Shown one piece after another: positions 20,237 to 29,874 of a stretch of 64,000 nucleotides of DNA; within the stretch, counting starts at the first letter, position 1; every line of letters starts with the position of its first letter. Made by a program: the position numbers and the translations under genes. A model generated the notes under the pieces. It was not told the origin of the DNA, searched no databases, and saw only the letters and a list, made by a program, of their open reading frames with translations. Origin of the DNA: Actinobacillus capsulatus DSM 19761 (GTDB taxonomy: Bacteria; Pseudomonadota; Gammaproteobacteria; Enterobacterales; Pasteurellaceae); NCBI RefSeq assembly GCF_000374285.1, contig NZ_KB893937.1, forward strand, positions 60,827 through 124,826, given 5' to 3'.

Positions 20237-21833
20237 ACTGCTCATCGGCTAAGTAATGTGCGCCTAAACTATTCGGTTCTTTTAGCATTTGCAAAACCAC
20301 AAGCTGTGCGGTTTTTAGCGCATAAAAGATTTCGATGCCTTGTTGCTGATGATGAGTAATCGGATTAAAGCGCTGTTCAAGCTGTTGCAACTCATTCTGC
20401 AATAAGGTCAAGTTTGCTTTGGTGCGATACACATTAGCAAAACGGGCCATTTGTTCACGAATTTGTTTGAGTAGCTCGCTGGCAAGCAGTGCATTATCTC
20501 CTGTGGGGTTGTTTAACCGATTAAGTGCTTTCTCTGCGAGTAAACGATAGGTTTCCGTAGGTACAAGCGGTTGAATTTTGGAGATTTTTTGCAAATTTTT
20601 GACCGCTTGCGCCACCGCCCGTGTGGCGAATACCAACCCACCGCCGACCGAATTACCACCTAAGCGGTTTGCTCCCTCAATACAATGGGCGATTTCTCCA
20701 ATCGCAAACAGCCCGGCGACACAAGATTCACCGTACTCATCAATTTCAACTCCGCCGTTACAGCTATGTGCAAATGGCGTAATCGCAATTTTATCTTTAA
20801 CCAAATCTATCCCCACTTCTTGACGTAACCAGTTAAGATAAACCGTATAAAACTCTTGCTTATCTTGATAAAGCTCAGGGCTATAGTGCAGGTAAATGCC
20901 TTTTTGCTGCGGGTTAGCCAATAAATGCTTCATCATCACCAAATCAAATTCGACACAAGTGAAATCCACACTAAACGGCGCATAATGGCTACGGGCTAAC
21001 ATCATTTGTTGAAATTGTATTTGAGTCAGATGAGAAAACAGATCTTGCCCATTTTCATCGGTGATTTTTGTGACGTATTTCAGCGTATGTTCGCCAAATA
21101 ACACTTTGTATTTCGGTTCGACAAACGAGGGGATAAATTGAATAAAGGCGAGATTGGTCAATTTTGCACCGGCTTGGTGAGCGATGGAATGCGTTGAGCC
21201 GATAATATACGCCGGATAAAGATTGTCTTTATACAAGCTGGCAATGCCGCCACTTGCTAAAATGATTTGGCTGGTTTTGCAAAAAATATAGCAAATTTGA
21301 CCGCTTGTATTTAGGCTAAACGCCACACCTTGCACTTGATTTTGTTCGGTAACAATATGCAGTAATGTTGCTTGTTCATAAACTTTAGTGGATTGGCTAT
21401 CAAGAATTTGTTTCGCCCGTTGAGCAGCTTCCCGCCAATGATTGATTAGATAAATAGGGCGGGGATACTCGGCGAAACAGGCTGGGCGATTGTCTTTGCG
21501 TAGCCAAGGTTTAAAGCCGATTTGTTCAAGTAATTCAATCGCTTGGGGTGAATTTTCAATATAGGCTTTGACTACTTTCGGATTAGTTCTGTTTTTGCCG
21601 ACACGTTCAATATCCAGTCGGAATTTTTCCGAGTCATTTTCACCGGTCACTTGAATGCCCAGTGTGGCTTTTAACGGAAAGAAACTTGCGCCTGAACCAA
21701 TAGGCGTTTTGCTGATTAACGTCGTTTTCAGCCCAAGTCGTTCCGCTTCGACTGCCGCCGCAAGCCCAGCGATACCTGAACCGACAATAAGTAAATCAGT
21801 ATAAATCGTTTGAGTAATTTGAATTGATTGCAT
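20235..21833 (-). CDS. FAD-dependent oxidoreductase, fumarate reductase / aspartate oxidase-like
   Basis: A 532-residue flavoprotein. The FAD site is GSGIAGLAAAVEAERLG (from residue 18), followed by GSGASFFPLKATLG and, near the C-terminal third, HSCNGGVEIDEYGE...GLFAIGEIAHCIEGANRLGGNS, which is the FrdA/SdhA/NadB family pattern. The PRDxVAR catalytic stretch of true NadB is not visible, so I do not call it aspartate oxidase. The start at 21833 is chosen because the family begins there. It is last in an operon with a peptide-type ABC transporter, behind a small hairpin, so it may oxidise or reduce whatever that system imports. Confidence 0.75.
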   Translation of the reverse strand: MQSIQITQTIYTDLLIVGSGIAGLAAAVEAERLGLKTTLISKTPIGSGASFFPLKATLGIQVTGENDSEKFRLDIERVGKNRTNPKVVKAYIENSPQAIELLEQIGFKPWLRKDNRPACFAEYPRPIYLINHWREAAQRAKQILDSQSTKVYEQATLLHIVTEQNQVQGVAFSLNTSGQICYIFCKTSQIILASGGIASLYKDNLYPAYIIGSTHSIAHQAGAKLTNLAFIQFIPSFVEPKYKVLFGEHTLKYVTKITDENGQDLFSHLTQIQFQQMMLARSHYAPFSVDFTCVEFDLVMMKHLLANPQQKGIYLHYSPELYQDKQEFYTVYLNWLRQEVGIDLVKDKIAITPFAHSCNGGVEIDEYGESCVAGLFAIGEIAHCIEGANRLGGNSVGGGLVFATRAVAQAVKNLQKISKIQPLVPTETYRLLAEKALNRLNNPTGDNALLASELLKQIREQMARFANVYRTKANLTLLQNELQQLEQRFNPITHHQQQGIEIFYALKTAQLVVLQMLKEPNSLGAHYLADEQ

Positions 21834-21845
21834 AATGGATATAGA

Positions 21846-21869
21846 TAAAAGGGCAGAATAAACCTGCCC
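21846..21869 (-). terminator. hairpin between ABC ATPase and flavoprotein gene
   Basis: GGGCAG (21851-21856) pairs with CTGCCC (21864-21869); read on the minus strand it is followed by TTTTATC. It lies 3' of the ATPase stop and directly before the flavoprotein start, so it may attenuate the last gene of the operon. Confidence 0.5.
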
Positions 21870-21884
21870 TGAATGTAGCATAAA

Positions 21885-22691
21885 TTACAATAATGACGGT
21901 GCAGCATTAATCAGCGTACGAGTGTATTCCTCTTTCGGTGAATTGAATACTTCGCTTGAACTGCCAGTTTCCACCACTTTGCCGCCGTTCATTACCACAA
22001 TGCGATCCGAAACTTGATGTACGGTTTGTAAATCGTGTGAGATAAACACCATTGCAAGGTTCAGCTCTTTTTTTAGATCAGCAAGTAAATTTAATACTTG
22101 TGCCCGCACCGATACGTCAAGTGCAGAGGTCGGTTCATCGGCAACAATCAGTTTCGGGCTGAGTGCTAAAGCTCTGGCGATGGCAACTCGTTGTTTTTGA
22201 CCGCCGGATAAACGTGTCGGCTCGACTAAAGCAGCGGAACGAGGTAAACCGACTCGGGAAAGTAATTCGTAAACCCGTTTTTCCCGTTCCTGCGGTTGCA
22301 ATACGTTATGAATATCCATCGGATCTTTTAAAATATCCAATACACGCATACGAGGATTGAGAGCAGTTGCCGGATCTTGGAAAATTACCGAAACTTGGCG
22401 ACCAAACTGTTTACGGGCCTCGGTGCTGCCGTATTTCATTTGTAAGCCGTTAAATTTGACCGTGCCGGAAGTCGGTTTTTGCAAACCGATCATAATACTG
22501 GCTAAGGTTGATTTACCGCAGCCAGATTGACCGACTAATCCGACCGTTTCCCCGGCATAGATCGATAAACTGACATTATCTACCGCCGTGAATTTTTTCG
22601 GATTAAACAAAGTCCCGTCTCGAGAAGCAAATTGCATCACAATATCGGATAATTCAAGAATCGGTTGTTCTTTTAACACTTTCATACTCAT
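21885..22691 (-). CDS. peptide-type ABC transporter ATPase (DppF-like)
   Basis: Cytoplasmic ATPase of the Opp/Dpp class. Walker A GQSGCGKST is at 54-62, the Q-loop in VIFQDPATALNPRM, the signature LSGGQ at 161-165, and Walker B LIVADE at 181-186. At 268 residues it lacks the usual C-terminal Cys-rich extension seen in many DppF proteins. It lies 3 bases after the fused permease-ATPase gene and would pair with that protein's ATPase half. Confidence 0.9.
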   Translation of the reverse strand: MSMKVLKEQPILELSDIVMQFASRDGTLFNPKKFTAVDNVSLSIYAGETVGLVGQSGCGKSTLASIMIGLQKPTSGTVKFNGLQMKYGSTEARKQFGRQVSVIFQDPATALNPRMRVLDILKDPMDIHNVLQPQEREKRVYELLSRVGLPRSAALVEPTRLSGGQKQRVAIARALALSPKLIVADEPTSALDVSVRAQVLNLLADLKKELNLAMVFISHDLQTVHQVSDRIVVMNGGKVVETGSSSEVFNSPKEEYTRTLINAAPSLL

Positions 22692-22694
22692 GTT

Positions 22695-24668
22695 TTATCT
22701 CTCCACGCGTTTTTCTTGTGTTGCTAAATGTGATGCCCAAAAATGTTGCGGGTGATCATCGGTGGCAACCAGTTGTAAATGTTGCTCCGGATCCGCTTCC
22801 GGACGTAATGAACGGCTGGCGAAACGGTCACTTTTCGCAAAGTCGAATGGTGACGGTACGCTACCCGGAATTTGATATAAGCGTTCGGCACGTAATTCGG
22901 TTGAAAGAACCGAGCCAAGTAATCCACGGGTATATTCGTGAGTCGGATTGGCTAAAAGCGGTGTAGTCGGTGCGGCTTCAACCACTTGACCGGCATACAT
23001 GACCGTGATGTGGTGTGCCATTTGTGCAACGAGTGCGAGATCGTGGCTGACGAACACCATCGCAAAACCGAGTTTTTCACGTAATTCATTTAAGAGTTTG
23101 ATCACTTCGGCTTGTACTACAACATCGAGCGCAGTGGTCGGTTCATCGGCGATTAATAATTTAGGCTCACGAGCGAGCGCCATTGCAATCAATACACGTT
23201 GGCGCTGTCCGCCTGAAAGCTCGTGCGGATAACGGTTAAGTGTTTTTTCCGGATCGAGTTTTACCCATTGTAATAAGGTTTCTGCGCTTTGTTTTCCACC
23301 CCGGCTAATCAGCTGTGCCATTTGGTCTTTGATTCGCATAGACGGGTTAAGCGCACTTAACGCATCTTGGTAAATCATTGAAATTTCGTGACCTCTTAAC
23401 GCATTGAGCTGTTCCGATTTTAGTAAATCGTGCTGTTTACCGCTACGATCGGTAAATAATATTTCACCGGTAATTTGAGCAGTTTTTGGCAATAGCCCCA
23501 TGATAGAGAAGGCGGTAATTGATTTACCGCAACCAGATTCACCGACTAAGCCCATGGTTTCGTCTTCATGTACGGTAAAGCTGATGTTATCAACCAGCGG
23601 AATTTCACCGTAACGATTTGGGAAGCGAATTGATAAATTTTTCACTTGTAAAATCGGTTTCGCATTCGGATTTAATTGCATGCGATCGGTGCGAGTTGTT
23701 TCTTTTTCATGTAGCTTCAGCAAATAACGTTTTAGTGCGAGCGTTTCCGCCATTGCTTCTTGTACATCGGTTGAAAGCGGTTTTGCGACATCTTCTTTGG
23801 TTTTTGGTGAGCTTTTTAGTTTTGGGTTAACTAACGCATCGGTTAAACCTTCCGCTAAGATATTGAGAGCTAATACTGTGAGTAGAATCATAATACCGGC
23901 AAAAGTTGTCGCCCACCAGAAGCCACTTAAAACAAGGTTACGTCCTTCCGATAAAATATTGCCCCAAGACGGGAACGGCGGTTGTACGCCGGCACCTAAG
24001 AATGAAAGTGAAGCTTCAAATACGATCGCATCCGCCACCATTACTGTGGCAAACACTAACACCGGGGCGGCAGTATTACGTACAACGTGTTTAACTAAAA
24101 TATAAGTACGGCTGCCGCCTAACACGCGTTCGGCACGCACGTAATCTTCTTCCCATTGGGATATGACATTCGCACGTACCACCCTTGCAAGTTGCGGCGT
24201 ATAAACGACCGCTATCGTAATGATAATCACCGGAACAGAGTTACCAAAGGTCGCAAGTAATACTGCGGCAAGCGCAATACCCGGGAATGCCATTAAAATA
24301 TCCATTAAACGCATGATCACTTCGTTACCGAATTTGTCTGCGGTTGCGGCGGTTGCACCTAAAATCCCACCAAACAAGATGGCGACACCTACCGCGCCTA
24401 AACCGATAAAGAGTGAAGTTCTCGCCCCCCAAACCATACGGGAGAAAATATCACGCCCTAAACGATCGGTACCGAATAGATAGTCACCGCTTGGTGCTTG
24501 TACTGGTCGAAGGGTTTGTAATGGATCATACGGGGCAACAATCGGGGCTAAAATCGCAATGCAAGCCACAAATAAAATGAAAATCAATGCAATTTTTGAA
24601 CTGGTTGATAATGCTCTAAATCTAGCGCCACCGTTAGCTAGTCGAGCGGCAAATCCTTGACGAAACAT
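22695..24668 (-). CDS. fused peptide-type ABC permease and ATPase (DppC-DppD)
   Basis: One 657-residue chain. Residues 1 to about 285 are a DppC-type permease: an N-terminal membrane helix, PSGDYLFGTDRLGRDIFSR and the EAA-like loop EEDYVRAERVLGGSR. A polar linker runs to about 337. The rest is a DppD-type ATPase with Walker A GESGCGKS (376-383), LSGGQ (484-488), Walker B LLIADE (504-509) and a family C-terminal tail (IPGSVPSPFDF). DppC and DppD are normally separate genes. The frame is clean through the junction and no start site separates the halves. The start abuts the stop of the DppB gene. Confidence 0.92.
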   Translation of the reverse strand: MFRQGFAARLANGGARFRALSTSSKIALIFILFVACIAILAPIVAPYDPLQTLRPVQAPSGDYLFGTDRLGRDIFSRMVWGARTSLFIGLGAVGVAILFGGILGATAATADKFGNEVIMRLMDILMAFPGIALAAVLLATFGNSVPVIIITIAVVYTPQLARVVRANVISQWEEDYVRAERVLGGSRTYILVKHVVRNTAAPVLVFATVMVADAIVFEASLSFLGAGVQPPFPSWGNILSEGRNLVLSGFWWATTFAGIMILLTVLALNILAEGLTDALVNPKLKSSPKTKEDVAKPLSTDVQEAMAETLALKRYLLKLHEKETTRTDRMQLNPNAKPILQVKNLSIRFPNRYGEIPLVDNISFTVHEDETMGLVGESGCGKSITAFSIMGLLPKTAQITGEILFTDRSGKQHDLLKSEQLNALRGHEISMIYQDALSALNPSMRIKDQMAQLISRGGKQSAETLLQWVKLDPEKTLNRYPHELSGGQRQRVLIAMALAREPKLLIADEPTTALDVVVQAEVIKLLNELREKLGFAMVFVSHDLALVAQMAHHITVMYAGQVVEAAPTTPLLANPTHEYTRGLLGSVLSTELRAERLYQIPGSVPSPFDFAKSDRFASRSLRPEADPEQHLQLVATDDHPQHFWASHLATQEKRVER

Positions 24669-25621
24669 TATAGACTCCGAATTTTTGGATTGATGAGTAA
24701 ATAGAGAATATCAACAATGATATTAACTAATACGAAGGTAAAGGCGATAGTAAGCACCACTCCTTGCACTAAGTGTAAGTCGTGGTTCACGATACCGTTA
24801 AAGATAAGTTTACCCATACCTGGAAGATCGAAGATTTGTTCAATCACTACCGCACCGCCGAGTAAATAGCCAACTCGTAAACCAAGTACGGTCACCGGAG
24901 TGATTAATGCGTTTCGTAAGACATTGTGACGAATCACGGTCGAGTAAGGCACACCGTTACCAATTGCGGTACGCACGTAATCTTTATCCATTTCTTCCAC
25001 CATCGTGGTACGCACGACTCGAATTAATGAAGCACAAACCGGCACGGCAAGCGCAAGTGACGGTAAAATCATCGAACGGAAATATTCGTTCGGATCCTCA
25101 CTGAACGATACAAAACCGCCGGACGGTAACCAATCCAGTTTTAAAGAAAAGTATTGAATCAATAAGATACCAAGCCAGAAAGACGGTGTGGCAACCGCAG
25201 CAACCGAAACTAGGCGAATTACTTGGTCTATCCAACGATCACGATAAAGTGCGGCAAGAATACCTAAAGAAAAAGAGACGATTGCCGCTAAAAATACCCC
25301 GATAAAAGTGAGCTGTAGCGTGAGCGGAAATGCTTTGGCAATCATATCAATAATCGGCTGTTCCGGTGGCGTAGTCATACCGAAATCCAGTACTAACAAA
25401 TTCCCGAGAAAACGGAAATATTGAACAATCACCGGATCATTTAAACCGTGTTGTTCTCGATAGATCTCTTTGGCAGCTTCGGTTGCACTTTCACCTAAGG
25501 CAACTGTGGCAGGATCACCGGGTGTGAATTGTAAGACTAAAAAAACTAAGGCGGTAACACCTAAAATCATGATAGGCAATGCCATTAAACGGCGCAGTAA
25601 AAGGCGAAGTACAATTTCCAT
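24668..25621 (-). CDS. peptide-type ABC permease (DppB-like)
   Basis: A 317-residue inner-membrane permease with six membrane segments. The N terminus (LLRRLMALPIMILGVTALVFLVLQFTPGDPA) and the EAA loop (MDKDYVRTAIGNG) are typical of DppB. Its stop codon overlaps the start of the fused DppC-DppD gene by one base, so the two are translated together. Together with that protein it forms the membrane channel. An AGAAT-type ribosome site precedes the start. Confidence 0.93.
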   Translation of the reverse strand: MEIVLRLLLRRLMALPIMILGVTALVFLVLQFTPGDPATVALGESATEAAKEIYREQHGLNDPVIVQYFRFLGNLLVLDFGMTTPPEQPIIDMIAKAFPLTLQLTFIGVFLAAIVSFSLGILAALYRDRWIDQVIRLVSVAAVATPSFWLGILLIQYFSLKLDWLPSGGFVSFSEDPNEYFRSMILPSLALAVPVCASLIRVVRTTMVEEMDKDYVRTAIGNGVPYSTVIRHNVLRNALITPVTVLGLRVGYLLGGAVVIEQIFDLPGMGKLIFNGIVNHDLHLVQGVVLTIAFTFVLVNIIVDILYLLINPKIRSL

Positions 25622-25735
25622 TTTATTCTCCGTTTTTATTAGAAAGGGTACAAGCGGTTAAATTTAAGCATTTTTTTACCAATCGCTTAAATCTAAGAGG
25701 AAGGCGGCAACATCCGTTGCCGCAATAAGTCAGTG

Positions 25736-27316
25736 TTATTTACGTTCTACGCCAAGGAATGATAAGCCCGTGGTCGGTAACGGTTGGAAACCGGTGAGAG
25801 ATTTATCGCTCCATGCGGTCGGTAATTTACGGTGTACAATCGGGTAAAGCGGCACTTGTTGTGCAATAATATTGATTGCTTTTTCCCATGCGGCTTTTGC
25901 ATCAAGTGGCGTTTTAGCGCGGACAGCTTCATCAAGTAATTTTTGCACTTCGGCATATTCCGGTGTATTCGCCCAACGGAAACGGCGTTTCGGCCAAACA
26001 TCACCACGGTACCACCAGCTGAGTAATAAATCTAAGTCGTTACCAAACACAGACGGATCGCCCGGTGCAATAACCACTTCAAATGCACCTTTATCCACAT
26101 GAGCACCATAAAGCGCACCGGATTGTAGGTGTTTCAAACTAACTTTTACGCCTTTTAATGCGTTCCAAGACTCAAGAATAAGTGGCGCGCATTCTTTCAC
26201 CCAAGCGTGGTCGGTTGCCAGTAATTCGAAGGTTAATGATGTTATACCGGCTTCAGCTAGAAGCGCTTCGGCTTTCGCTTTATCAAAATCATATTGGCTG
26301 GCGGCTTTTACATAATCAGGATGGGTGTCTTGGACATAAGAACTTGCCGCTTTCGCATTACCTAAGAACACAATATCGATTAATTTTTGTGTATCTAAGC
26401 CATAATGTAACGCTTGGCGTACTTTCGGATTATCAAACGGTGCTTTTTCACAGTTAAACATTAAGAACAGTAATCCGAATGATTGCACCGATTCCACTTT
26501 GCCTTTGCGTTTTAAACGTTCAGCATCAAGATATGGGACGGATTCAATTGCTTGTACGCGTCCGGATTCTTGTGCGGTCACACGAGCAGCATCGTCTGAT
26601 AATAAGAACCATGTCATTTTATCTACTTTAGCCGGATAAATACCGTTATAAGCGGTATTGGCTTCAAAAACAATGCGATCGTCTTTGGTTGCGGAAACAA
26701 ATTTATAAGGGCCTGAGCCGATAGGTTTGGCATCAAATGCAGATTGACCGGCTTCTACGATATGTTTCGGTACGATTTTGACAATGGTTAAACGTTCTTT
26801 AAATAAAGCAAACGGATATTTTAATTTGAATTCAACCACATTATCGTCAAGCGCTTTTACCGAAGTGATAAACGGAATAAATTGGGCGAACAGAGAGGCT
26901 TTAGCCGGATCTAACACACGCTCGAAAGAGTAAACTACATCTTCGGTGGTGACTGGTTTACCATCGTGGAAAGTTGCACCTTCACGTAAAGTAATATGAT
27001 AAGTTACCTCATCTTTTTGTTCAGGTTCTTTTGCCGCTAAAGCTAAATAAGGCTGGCGAGTTGCCGGATGTAAATCCACTAAGCCTTCGAAAATATGTAA
27101 GTTAGCCGCTAATGATGATGCACCACTTGATGTGAGAGGATCGAATCCGGTAGAAATCGGATAAGCGATTCCCGCTTCAATACTTTTACCTGTAGCAGCA
27201 AAAGCGCTATTTGAAAAAGTGCCTAATGTACCGGAAAACGCAAAACCGGCTCCAACTCTAGCCATGAGTTTCATAAAATGGCGGCGAGATTCACTATAAT
27301 CAAAATGAGAAGCCAT
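25736..27316 (-). CDS. Tat-exported solute-binding protein, DppA family
   Basis: Family 5 extracytoplasmic binding protein of 526 residues that delivers substrate to the ABC channel. The N terminus carries a twin-arginine motif, SRRHFMK at residues 10-16, followed by a weakly hydrophobic stretch and a likely cut at AFA/AT (about residue 40). This suggests export in folded form, possibly with a bound cofactor or metal; most DppA-type proteins use Sec. Family marks: [30 protein letters not shown] and GSGPYKF. The start at 27316 has GAGGTG upstream, better than the in-frame start at 27379. It is first in the operon. The substrate is not known; peptides, heme, nickel or opines are all possible. 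Confidence 0.85.
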   Translation of the reverse strand: MASHFDYSESRRHFMKLMARVGAGFAFSGTLGTFSNSAFAATGKSIEAGIAYPISTGFDPLTSSGASSLAANLHIFEGLVDLHPATRQPYLALAAKEPEQKDEVTYHITLREGATFHDGKPVTTEDVVYSFERVLDPAKASLFAQFIPFITSVKALDDNVVEFKLKYPFALFKERLTIVKIVPKHIVEAGQSAFDAKPIGSGPYKFVSATKDDRIVFEANTAYNGIYPAKVDKMTWFLLSDDAARVTAQESGRVQAIESVPYLDAERLKRKGKVESVQSFGLLFLMFNCEKAPFDNPKVRQALHYGLDTQKLIDIVFLGNAKAASSYVQDTHPDYVKAASQYDFDKAKAEALLAEAGITSLTFELLATDHAWVKECAPLILESWNALKGVKVSLKHLQSGALYGAHVDKGAFEVVIAPGDPSVFGNDLDLLLSWWYRGDVWPKRRFRWANTPEYAEVQKLLDEAVRAKTPLDAKAAWEKAINIIAQQVPLYPIVHRKLPTAWSDKSLTGFQPLPTTGLSFLGVERK

Positions 27317-27493
27317 AAAACACCTCGTTAGTAATAGGATAATTAAATTATTCGGTAAAACTTTTCTCCGAACGATCACGGAAATTCTTTTTTACAAATT
27401 TTTGTGAAGTGAATTTATCAAATTTACTTGTAAAAATGGATTAAATTAATCATAACAGTTTAGTTCCGACGGTAAAGGTAAGAATATTAGATT

Positions 27494-27509
27494 TGTGATC
27501 TCTCTCACA
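27494..27509. promoter_or_regulatory. CRP operator
   Basis: TGTGATCTCTCTCACA matches the CRP consensus TGTGA-N6-TCACA at all ten defined positions. It lies between the divergent binding-protein operon (start 27316) and hemW (start 27579). The roughly 180-base leader of the transport operon leaves room for a CRP-dependent promoter, so I think the operon is the target. Confidence 0.7.
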
Positions 27510-27578
27510 GAAAACTTTGCTTTTCAGCGTGAAGAGTTTTCGTTATCATCATTTTTATTTAATGATAGTAGTTAGAAC

Positions 27579-28736
27579 GTGAATTTAGCCCTTCCTCCAT
27601 TAAGTCTTTATATCCATATTCCGTGGTGCGTACAAAAATGTCCGTACTGCGATTTCAATTCACATGCGCAGAAAGGTGTGATTCCGGAAGCGGAATATAT
27701 TCAACATTTACTTGCAGATTTGTCGCAAGATTTGACCGCTTATCAGGCGGCAATCGGTGATCGCAAAATTCATTCGATTTTTATTGGCGGCGGCACACCA
27801 AGTCTGTTTTCGGCAGAGGGGATTGCTTATCTGTTGGCAGAAGTCGAAAAGCGTATTCCGTTTGAAGAGCATATCGAAATTACCCTAGAGGCAAATCCCG
27901 GTACGGCAGAAGCGGAACGTTTTCTCGGCTATGCACAGGGCGGTGTAACACGTATTTCAATGGGGATCCAAAGTTTCGAGCCGGAAAAACTGCTCAAACT
28001 TGGGCGAATTCATGATTCAAATGAAGCGAAACAAGCGGTCATTTTTGCACAAAATTCTGCAAAATCCGGTTTGCAAAGTTTTAATATTGATTTAATGCAC
28101 GGTTTACCGAATCAATCGGTGGCACAAGCACTGGACGATTTACGACAGGGGATTGCGCTCGCACCACCACATTTATCGTGGTATCAATTAACCATTGAGC
28201 CGAACACGATGTTTTATTATCGCCAACCGACTTTACCGGACGATGACGAATTATGGGATATTTTCGAGCAAGGTCATCAGTTACTCACCGCCGCCGGCTA
28301 TGAGCAGTATGAAACCTCGGCGTATGCGAAAAAAGGTTATCAATGTCGCCATAACCTCAATTATTGGCGTTTTGGCGACTATTTGGCGATTGGTTGTGGG
28401 GCGCACGGTAAGATTAGTTATCCGACCGGCGAAATTTACCGCTTCAGCAAAATCAAGCATCCGAAGGGCTATATGCGAGGCGAATATCGCTATAGCCAAG
28501 ATTTGATTGAGCTTGATGATCGTCCGTTTGAATTTTTTATGAATCGTTTCCGCTTATTGGAAGCGACTCCGAAACAAGAATTTGAGTTTTATACGGGACT
28601 AGATCGTGAAATTGTGCGATCTACTATGGATTGGGCATTAAGTAAAAATTACATCACGGAAACCGAAGAACATTGGCAAATTACCCAGCACGGTAAGCTG
28701 TTTTTAAATGAATTATTGGAAGGATTTTTGGAATAG
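27579..28736 (+). CDS. hemW: HemW heme chaperone, radical SAM family
   Basis: HemW binds heme and is proposed to deliver it to membrane respiratory enzymes. The radical SAM cluster motif C17-x3-C21-x2-C24 lies within IPWCVQKCPYCDFNSH, which distinguishes the family from oxygen-independent HemN. The 385 residues match E. coli HemW (378). GGGTPSL and the C-terminal WQITQHGKLFLNELLEGF are also conserved. The start codon is GTG at 27579 with a weak ribosome site; no ATG fits better. It is divergent from the transport operon. Confidence 0.93.
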   Translation: MNLALPPLSLYIHIPWCVQKCPYCDFNSHAQKGVIPEAEYIQHLLADLSQDLTAYQAAIGDRKIHSIFIGGGTPSLFSAEGIAYLLAEVEKRIPFEEHIEITLEANPGTAEAERFLGYAQGGVTRISMGIQSFEPEKLLKLGRIHDSNEAKQAVIFAQNSAKSGLQSFNIDLMHGLPNQSVAQALDDLRQGIALAPPHLSWYQLTIEPNTMFYYRQPTLPDDDELWDIFEQGHQLLTAAGYEQYETSAYAKKGYQCRHNLNYWRFGDYLAIGCGAHGKISYPTGEIYRFSKIKHPKGYMRGEYRYSQDLIELDDRPFEFFMNRFRLLEATPKQEFEFYTGLDREIVRSTMDWALSKNYITETEEHWQITQHGKLFLNELLEGFLE

Positions 28737-28761
28737 CTTTTGCAAAAAAATTCAAAGATTT

Positions 28762-28796
28762 GACCGCTTGTAGTAGAATACAAGCGGTCTTTTTTT
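28762..28796 (+). terminator. USS-pair terminator after hemW
   Basis: GACCGCTTGTA (28762-28772) pairs with TACAAGCGGTC (28779-28789), followed by seven T's. Two opposed uptake sequences form the stem. It ends hemW; the bcp gene starts 13 bases later, so bcp needs a promoter that overlaps or lies within this region. Confidence 0.85.
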
Positions 28797-28809
28797 AGGA
28801 ATTTTTGCA

Positions 28810-29280
28810 ATGAATACACTTAAAGCAGGCGATAAAGCGCCTCAATTTACTTTGTTAGATCAGCACGAACAACCGGTTTCGCTTAGCCAATTTGTTGGTA
28901 AAAAAGTGCTGGTTTATTTTTATCCGAAAGCCTTAACCCCAGGCTGTACCACACAAGCTTGCGGTTTGCGTGACAGTAAGTCGGAATTAGAGGAATTAAA
29001 TGTAGTGGTGTTAGGTATTAGCCCGGACTTACCGAAAAAATTAGCGCAATTTGTCGAGAAAAAAGCACTGAATTTCACGCTATTGTCTGATGCGGATCAC
29101 CAAGTTGCCGAAGCATTCGGTGTGTGGGGTGAGAAAAAATTTATGGGCAGAACCTATGACGGCATTCACCGCATCAGTTTTTTAGTGAATGAACAGGGCG
29201 TGATCGAACAGATATTCGATAAATTCAAAACCGGTGAGCATCATCAAATGGTGGTCGATTTTGTAAAAGGAACGAAATGA
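28810..29280 (+). CDS. bcp: thiol peroxidase BCP
   Basis: Peroxiredoxin that reduces hydrogen peroxide and organic peroxides with thioredoxin. The peroxidatic Cys is C46 in TPGCT and the resolving Cys is C51, five residues later, the arrangement of the PrxQ/BCP class. Length 156 residues matches E. coli BCP. AGGAAT lies just before the ATG. Its stop overlaps the gmhB start in ATGA, so the pair is coupled. Confidence 0.95.
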   Translation: MNTLKAGDKAPQFTLLDQHEQPVSLSQFVGKKVLVYFYPKALTPGCTTQACGLRDSKSELEELNVVVLGISPDLPKKLAQFVEKKALNFTLLSDADHQVAEAFGVWGEKKFMGRTYDGIHRISFLVNEQGVIEQIFDKFKTGEHHQMVVDFVKGTK

Positions 29281-29828
29281 TGGCGAATAAAGCGATATTT
29301 TTAGATCGTGACGGTACGATCAATATTGATCACGGTTATGTACATCAAATTGACGATTTTCAATTTATTGAGGGTGTCGGCAAGGCGTTAAAGCAGCTAC
29401 AAGATAAAGGTTATCTATTGGTATTGGTCACCAATCAATCCGGTATTGCGCGCGGCTATTTCAGTGAAGAGCAATTTAATCAATTAACGGAATGGATGGA
29501 TTGGTCGCTGGATGAAGATTACGGGGTTGTGTTAGACGGTATCTACTATTGTCCGCATCACCCGGAAGGCAAAGGCGAATATAAAGAAGACTGCGATTGT
29601 CGCAAACCGAAAGCTGGAATGTTTACTCAAGCGATTGCCGATTTAAATATTGATCCAGCACAATCGTATATGGTTGGCGACAAATTGGAAGATCTGTTAG
29701 CCGCTGAAGCTGCCGGCGTGAAAACCAAAGTGTTGGTGCGTACCGGTAAACCCGTTACCGCAGAAGGCGAAGCGAAAGCCGATTTGGTATTAGACAGCTT
29801 AGTGGATTTAGTCCGTTATATTAAGTAA
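29277..29828 (+). CDS. gmhB: D-glycero-beta-D-manno-heptose-1,7-bisphosphate 7-phosphatase
   Basis: Removes the 7-phosphate in the ADP-heptose pathway for lipooligosaccharide. HAD-fold phosphatase: the nucleophile and acid are D10 and D12 in FLDRDGT, with [12 protein letters not shown] as motif II and a zinc loop CPHHP...CDCRKP. The 183 residues fit GmhB. The start may be either of two ATGs in ATGATG (29277 or 29280); the first overlaps the bcp stop. Confidence 0.95.
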   Translation: MMANKAIFLDRDGTINIDHGYVHQIDDFQFIEGVGKALKQLQDKGYLLVLVTNQSGIARGYFSEEQFNQLTEWMDWSLDEDYGVVLDGIYYCPHHPEGKGEYKEDCDCRKPKAGMFTQAIADLNIDPAQSYMVGDKLEDLLAAEAAGVKTKVLVRTGKPVTAEGEAKADLVLDSLVDLVRYIK

Positions 29829-29874
29829 TCACTTCAATGTATTAATTATTTTATAGAATCAAAAGTTTAAAAAG

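Noticed and set aside
20235..21833. Calling the flavoprotein NadB (L-aspartate oxidase)
   Set aside because: FAD-site and family patterns fit, but the PRDxVAR-type catalytic stretch is not visible and the operon context is transport and not NAD synthesis (no nadA or nadC nearby).
29829..29874. preQ1 riboswitch before queF
   Set aside because: The gap is only 46 bases and A+T-rich, without the C-rich loop and pseudoknot pairing expected.
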